This document shows positions 14,427 through 17,365 of a stretch of 17,365 nt of DNA, piece by piece. The first letter of the stretch is position 1. The number at the start of each line of letters is the position of its first letter. The stretch is from Prevotella sp. UBA2746 (lineage in GTDB: Bacteria; Bacteroidota; Bacteroidia; Bacteroidales; Bacteroidaceae), in the NCBI GenBank assembly GCA_002353555.1, contig DEJO01000026.1:2642-20006 (forward strand). The letters run 5' to 3'. The notes under the pieces are model-generated. The model was not told the DNA's origin and searched no databases. It saw only the letters and a list, made by a program, of their open reading frames with translations. The translations under genes and the position numbers were made by a program.

Positions 14427-14461
14427 CGAGGCAAGTGCTTGGCGAACAAGTACTTGCCTCG
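14427..14461 (+). terminator. Hairpin terminator directly after ppdK
   Basis: CGAGGCAAGTGCTT (14427-14440) pairs with AAGTACTTGCCTCG (14448-14461) over 14 positions with one G-T wobble and a 7-base loop. It starts 27 bases after the ppdK stop and is followed by a T-rich tract. It separates ppdK from the nuclease-family gene. Confidence 0.8.
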
Positions 14462-14556
14462 TATTGCTTATTCTTTGATAGAAGTTCGAGAGATGCCAAT
14501 GAAGGATATTTATAATATTCGATAGCATCTAATATTTGTTAATTAACTGGCTGAGT

Positions 14557-14588
14557 TTTGAACATTACGAGCAAAATGCCTATATTTG
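14557..14588 (+). promoter_or_regulatory. Promoter for the PD-(D/E)XK-family gene
   Basis: TTTG (14557-14560), a 20-base spacer and TATATTTG (14581-14588) fit the Bacteroidetes consensus fully. The ATG at 14622 follows 33 bases after the box. The gene can therefore be expressed independently of ppdK. Confidence 0.72.
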
Positions 14589-14621
14589 AATATGGTATAA
14601 AACAGTTATCTATACAGTCTT

Positions 14622-16484
14622 ATGAACACAATTGAATTAATTAGCTCGATGCAACAAGAAGGCAAGGAAATTTTCTTGTCAGCAGAAGATCTTTTGACAA
14701 TGTTTAATAGGAACATTTCAAAAAATACAGAACTCCTTGACTATATAGGCAAGAAAAACATTTTTGAGGTTATAGGTAAGACAAGAAACGAGGGTGTTCA
14801 CAGTCGTTTCATTGCCGAACTGCTATCTGGAGATTTCTTCAAGGGGCAATCTCGTGAATCAACTCTATTTCACTTTTTGGATTTACTTCTTTACAGGTCT
14901 GCTAAAGAAAATAAAACTTCAGAGATCAATGAGCATCTCAAGAAACAAATACTGACACGTTCTCTTTTGATTGAAAATGCCACGTCTGTTTGTGAACTGT
15001 CTGTTAAGGAGTATCAGAAATTGTACAATGTCAATAACACGATTAGTACAGATAAAAACGATCGTATAGATATTTATATTAGGTATAAATTGGTAACACC
15101 GATAGCAGGACGAAACACGCTAGAGATATTCATTGAGAATAAAGTCAATAGTTCCGAGTTTGATTCTCAGACGCTTCGCTATTTCGAGAAATGTGACAAT
15201 GGTGGATACAAACGCCCCTTCCAATTGTTTATATACTTGACTCCCCAATCTCTTCGCGACATGGAGAATTATTATGGTTTGGACACCAAATACAAACCCA
15301 CTTGTCCTCACTACATCCATATTTGCTATCAGGATATTCTGAGCTATATCATAGAGCCGTTGATGAATGATGAAAGCTTGGACGATGACAAGAAGGCAAT
15401 GTTAAAGGAATATGTCAGTTGCCTTGAACTACCCGCTATGCCCGATGCAGAATCACAGGCTCCTGGCAATGAGCTTTCCATCATGGCCATTAGTTCAAGA
15501 GAGAGAGAACTGGTGAAAACCTTTATGGAAGATGCCATCAATCGCAGAGTTATCAACAAGGCTATTGAAGCGAAACTGGATGAACCACTCTATTCGGTAA
15601 CATCAATGGGCGAATTGTTCAATGCTACTGAGGCAATGAAAGAGGCAGTCAAGTTTCTGGCAGGTAATATCAAACCACTGGTATTGTTGAAGAAAGTCAA
15701 CGATTGCGCAATAGTTGGTCCGCAAAATGGTGCAAAACCATATCTTGTTTATTCTCCGAATGCTTGGCGCACACCAGACAAAAAGTTCTGCAAATACTTG
15801 CCATTCGACGATTTGTATGTATATTCAGGTAAGGTGTATGTTTCACTCAGGCCGGCTGTAAATGCCGCCATAGAGGACTATAAGAAAAAACGCCATAAGT
15901 CCAACGAAGAGCTTGTCAGCGATTTCAGTGCTGTATTTTCAGGCAAAGGTGGTGGTATTCCCCTTGTCTCTGAGAAGAAGCAAAATGGGAATGCCGAAGC
16001 AGACATCAAAGGCATTTACATAAGGAAGAATATTCCCGTAGAACGTCTGCAGAAAATCAATGACATTCTTGGTGAACAGTTTTCTGTTAAACCTATAGAC
16101 AATGAGGCATATAATGCTTTGATGTCCTGTAATGTTCAGCTGTACCACGATAAGCCTGTTACTGAAAACGGTTTACCACGAGAGATTGAAGGGTTGTTAC
16201 AAGATTTTAGTGGTTATTTGAGCTATGAACAAGTAGGTGAAACTCCCTTCTTTTTCAGAAAAGATATTGCTGACGACAGGATTCTTAATATCAACAAGCT
16301 AAAGGTTTTTGAAGATCACAATCTTATTGAAAAGTGTAAAGACACTTCCCTTTTGCTTGATTTCTTCAATAGTAGGAGGAACCTCATTCTCTCTGTGTAC
16401 AAAGTAATGCTTGAGGCAGAGTCGGATAGAAATGTATATAAAGAAAAAATTTCTGTTTACCGCAATTGCTTAACCCATAAATAG
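14622..16484 (+). CDS. PD-(D/E)XK nuclease-family protein, possible defence gene
   Basis: The protein has 620 residues and is soluble, with no signal peptide. The N-terminal third resembles the PDDEXK_4-type nuclease superfamily. EGVHSRFIAELLSGDFFKG (57-75) matches the family's HSRF.A.LL block. DRIDIYIRY places the metal-binding acid at D150, and FIENKVNSSEFDSQTLRYFEK (170-190) gives the E-x-K pair E172 and K174 with Q183 behind it. The active site looks intact. The region after about residue 290 has no motif I recognise; an internal Lys-rich stretch (DYKKKRHKSNEE) might touch nucleic acid (inference). Base composition is AT-rich: the 60-base line starting 15001 has 19 G or C, against 33 in the line starting 13621 within ppdK. 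It has its own promoter and stands alone in a segment bracketed by ppdK-end repeats. A DNA- or RNA-cleaving role in phage defence is a hypothesis only. Confidence 0.85.
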   Translation: MNTIELISSMQQEGKEIFLSAEDLLTMFNRNISKNTELLDYIGKKNIFEVIGKTRNEGVHSRFIAELLSGDFFKGQSRESTLFHFLDLLLYRSAKENKTSEINEHLKKQILTRSLLIENATSVCELSVKEYQKLYNVNNTISTDKNDRIDIYIRYKLVTPIAGRNTLEIFIENKVNSSEFDSQTLRYFEKCDNGGYKRPFQLFIYLTPQSLRDMENYYGLDTKYKPTCPHYIHICYQDILSYIIEPLMNDESLDDDKKAMLKEYVSCLELPAMPDAESQAPGNELSIMAISSRERELVKTFMEDAINRRVINKAIEAKLDEPLYSVTSMGELFNATEAMKEAVKFLAGNIKPLVLLKKVNDCAIVGPQNGAKPYLVYSPNAWRTPDKKFCKYLPFDDLYVYSGKVYVSLRPAVNAAIEDYKKKRHKSNEELVSDFSAVFSGKGGGIPLVSEKKQNGNAEADIKGIYIRKNIPVERLQKINDILGEQFSVKPIDNEAYNALMSCNVQLYHDKPVTENGLPREIEGLLQDFSGYLSYEQVGETPFFFRKDIADDRILNINKLKVFEDHNLIEKCKDTSLLLDFFNSRRNLILSVYKVMLEAESDRNVYKEKISVYRNCLTHK

Positions 16485-16615
16485 AAATAATAACATATAA
16501 ATGAAAATTCTGCTCCCCCAAAACGTTGCGAGCGTGTAAAAACGCGCAGAATGTGTCGGATTTAAGGTGCCAGTACTTTACACTAAACCTGTAAGCCGCT
16601 GATTATGAGCTTTCG
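16485..16615. other. Gene-free tail of the inserted segment with a candidate long hairpin
   Basis: No gene is visible here. ATTCTGC (16507-16513) pairs perfectly with GCAGAAT (16546-16552) around a 32-base loop that itself contains short complementary pieces (GCGT and ACGC). From 16553 to 16615 I see no structure and no similarity to ppdK. The segment ends abruptly where the ppdK-end copy begins. Confidence 0.45.
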
Positions 16616-16648
16616 TTAGCCGCCGCGCAGGCAGCTGTGGAGGAGTAA
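16616..16648 (+). pseudogene. ppdK: Displaced 3'-end fragment of ppdK
   Basis: Read in frame from 16616, this gives LAAAQAAVEE and a stop. The intact gene ends LAAAQAAVEG and a stop. Seventeen bases are identical (16619-16635). The Leu codon before (TTA against CTC) and the Val-Glu codons after match at protein level, as expected of a true homologous gene end rather than a chance repeat. Nothing upstream of 16616 resembles ppdK. The fragment is followed 25 bases later by a strong hairpin. I infer this is the original gene end, separated from its gene by the inserted segment. Confidence 0.7.
16619..16635 (+). repeat. Direct repeat, right copy (in displaced ppdK end)
   Basis: This is the right copy of the 17-base sequence at 14370-14386 and a candidate right attachment core. 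Confidence 0.7.
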
Positions 16649-16673
16649 ATAAGGAAATGTAACTCTTAATATT

Positions 16674-16706
16674 GGGGTAGGTCTTGAGTTTTCAAAGACC
16701 TACCCC
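16674..16706. terminator. Hairpin terminator behind the displaced ppdK end, convergent with 172-residue gene
   Basis: GGGGTAGGTCTT (16674-16685) pairs perfectly with AAGACCTACCCC (16695-16706), a 12-bp stem with a 9-base loop. A TCTTTCGTT tract follows on the plus strand. Its distance from the fragment's stop suits an original ppdK terminator. It also lies downstream of the minus-strand gene ending at 16746. Confidence 0.75.
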
Positions 16707-16745
16707 TCTTTCGTTAAAGACGTTGTTTTTTTTATTGCATCTGTA

Positions 16746-17264
16746 TTATTCTTCTCGAATCAGCTGTTCCCTTATTCTTTCGACGATTGGAAACATACCT
16801 GAATACTTCTTATAATCTTTCTGCAACAATTCTGACGAGGATGCCTCCTTTTTGTCTGTATATTCATATTCTACGACGTAGAATACGTCTTCAACATCAA
16901 TGTCCCTTATAAGTTTTTCTTTTGTGTGTGTCAGTGTCAGATGCCGATAACTGTTGGAAGATTTCAAATTGAAAACGGAAGGAGCATTATAATCATCATG
17001 CCGATATAATTCCGTTTTGTTGTGTCTCGACAGTACCTGCGTGTACCCGAATAGATTTGTTACAAGCGTGTTCTTGGGCCACAAGGCATCTATAGACAAT
17101 AGCATCTCGTTTTTCTCAGGAAACATCTCGCAACGACCTATTGATACAGAATCTACGTAGACAACACCAGCTTTGATATTTCTCTTTTTGTCACGCATGG
17201 TCTCCTCATATAAAGTGTATTTGTCAAGGAACGGAAGGGCCATGTATTTGTCGCCAATCATCAT
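16746..17264 (-). CDS. Hypothetical protein of 172 residues
   Basis: I do not recognise this protein. It is hydrophilic, with no signal peptide or membrane helix, and rich in Lys, Glu and Tyr. It contains KAGVVYVDSVSIGRCEMFPE, an ALWPKNTLVTNLFGYTQVL stretch, an acidic-aromatic segment (DVEDVFYVVEYEYTDKKE, about residues 123-140) and a charged C-terminus (IVERIREQLIREE). The likely start is one of the adjacent ATGs at 17264 or 17261; the reading frame stays open back to a TAG near 17322 without another ATG. MALPF (residue 8) is an alternative start. No TAnnTTTG box is seen just upstream, and only 44 bases separate it from the end of the gene to its right, so the two are probably cotranscribed. 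It is AT-rich, like the nuclease-family gene. Confidence 0.65.
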   Translation of the reverse strand: MMIGDKYMALPFLDKYTLYEETMRDKKRNIKAGVVYVDSVSIGRCEMFPEKNEMLLSIDALWPKNTLVTNLFGYTQVLSRHNKTELYRHDDYNAPSVFNLKSSNSYRHLTLTHTKEKLIRDIDVEDVFYVVEYEYTDKKEASSSELLQKDYKKYSGMFPIVERIREQLIREE

Positions 17265-17308
17265 GCTTCGTTTCTTCTGTGTAATGTCACGTGAGTTCGA
17301 CGTAAGCC

Positions 17309-17365
17309 TTACGCAATAAGTCTACTTTTATCGATGATTTCTAAATTCATTTCGGGCTTCTTTGG
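17309..17365 (-). CDS. C-terminal end of an unidentified protein (cut by window edge)
   Basis: The minus-strand frame entering at the right edge reads PKKPEMNLEIIDKSRLIA and stops at TAA (17311-17309). Eighteen open codons are weak evidence alone. The absence of a promoter before the 172-residue gene and the short 44-base gap make an upstream cotranscribed gene plausible. The function cannot be judged. Confidence 0.4.
   Translation of the reverse strand, partial: PKKPEMNLEIIDKSRLIA

Larger units (their letters stand above)
14370..16635. mobile_element. Putative integrated segment at the ppdK 3' end, bounded by 17-base direct repeats
   Basis: GCCGCCGCGCAGGCAGC occurs at 14370-14386, inside the last codons of ppdK, and again at 16619-16635. 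The second copy continues in the same reading frame to a stop, as a displaced ppdK end. The unit from one repeat to the next is 2,249 bases. It holds a replacement ppdK end with its own terminator, one promoter, one PD-(D/E)XK-family gene and a short structured tail. It is visibly more AT-rich than ppdK. No integrase, transposase or terminal inverted repeats are inside, so it would be non-autonomous or a remnant. The boundaries are inferred from the repeat alone. Confidence 0.55.

Noticed and set aside
16614..16622. Integron-type attC core (GTTRRRY) at CGTTAGCC
   Set aside because: GTTAGCC breaks the consensus at the third purine, no partner core forms an attC fold, and no integron integrase is seen. 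The ppdK-end homology explains the junction better.

Overview
The window reads as chromosomal DNA of an anaerobic Bacteroidales bacterium, most likely a Prevotellaceae member. The reasons are: promoters of the Bacteroidetes sigma-70 type (TTTG or TTG, then about 19-22 bases, then TAnnTTTG) before most genes; almost no Shine-Dalgarno sequences; and typical Bacteroidales content (pyruvate:ferredoxin oxidoreductase, pyrophosphate-dependent pyruvate,phosphate dikinase, membrane pyrophosphatase, O/P-type porin, GH43 enzyme, AAA ATPase ending in the family's IPLW..GFLY tail). No tRNA, rRNA, CRISPR array or recognisable transposase is present.

Layout. 1-1283 (minus): N-terminal third of pyruvate:ferredoxin oxidoreductase, cut by the window edge. 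1408-2592 (minus): AAA ATPase with a Walker B Glu-to-Gln change. Back-to-back promoters at 2643-2713 drive this gene leftward and, rightward, an ATP-grasp-like protein (2736-3803) followed by a secreted GH43 glycosidase (3846-5648). A strong hairpin at 5683-5718 separates GH43 from a convergent small His-rich membrane protein (5779-6042). Next come minus-strand genes for a K+-dependent type membrane pyrophosphatase (6206-8395), an outer-membrane porin (8502-9668) and an RlmD-type rRNA m5U methyltransferase (9803-11302). After a 376-base regulatory gap, ppdK runs rightward (11679-14399).

The right end (14400-17365) is accessory. An AT-rich gene for a 620-residue PD-(D/E)XK nuclease-family protein (14622-16484), with its own promoter, sits directly behind ppdK. 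Beyond it, at 16616-16648, is a second copy of the last codons of ppdK (AAAQAAVEE-stop, against AAAQAAVEG-stop in the intact gene), followed by its own hairpin terminator. A 17-base exact direct repeat (14370-14386 and 16619-16635) therefore brackets a 2.25-kb segment. This is the signature expected when DNA integrates at the 3' end of a conserved gene, rebuilds that end and displaces the old one. No integrase lies in the bracketed segment. I consider this the most interesting structure in the window: a possible minimal, single-gene cargo element, perhaps defensive, using ppdK as its attachment site. Two further minus-strand hypothetical genes, one cut by the edge, lie to its right.

The core genes fit a pyrophosphate-based energy economy. 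PpdK interconverts PEP + AMP + PPi with pyruvate + ATP + Pi, the oxidoreductase consumes pyruvate, and HppA turns PPi hydrolysis into an ion gradient. Two intergenic regions next to hppA and ppdK carry the same unusual degenerate tandem repeat with a 9-base period (core GTCCGA). All functional assignments were made by eye from motifs; no database search was run.
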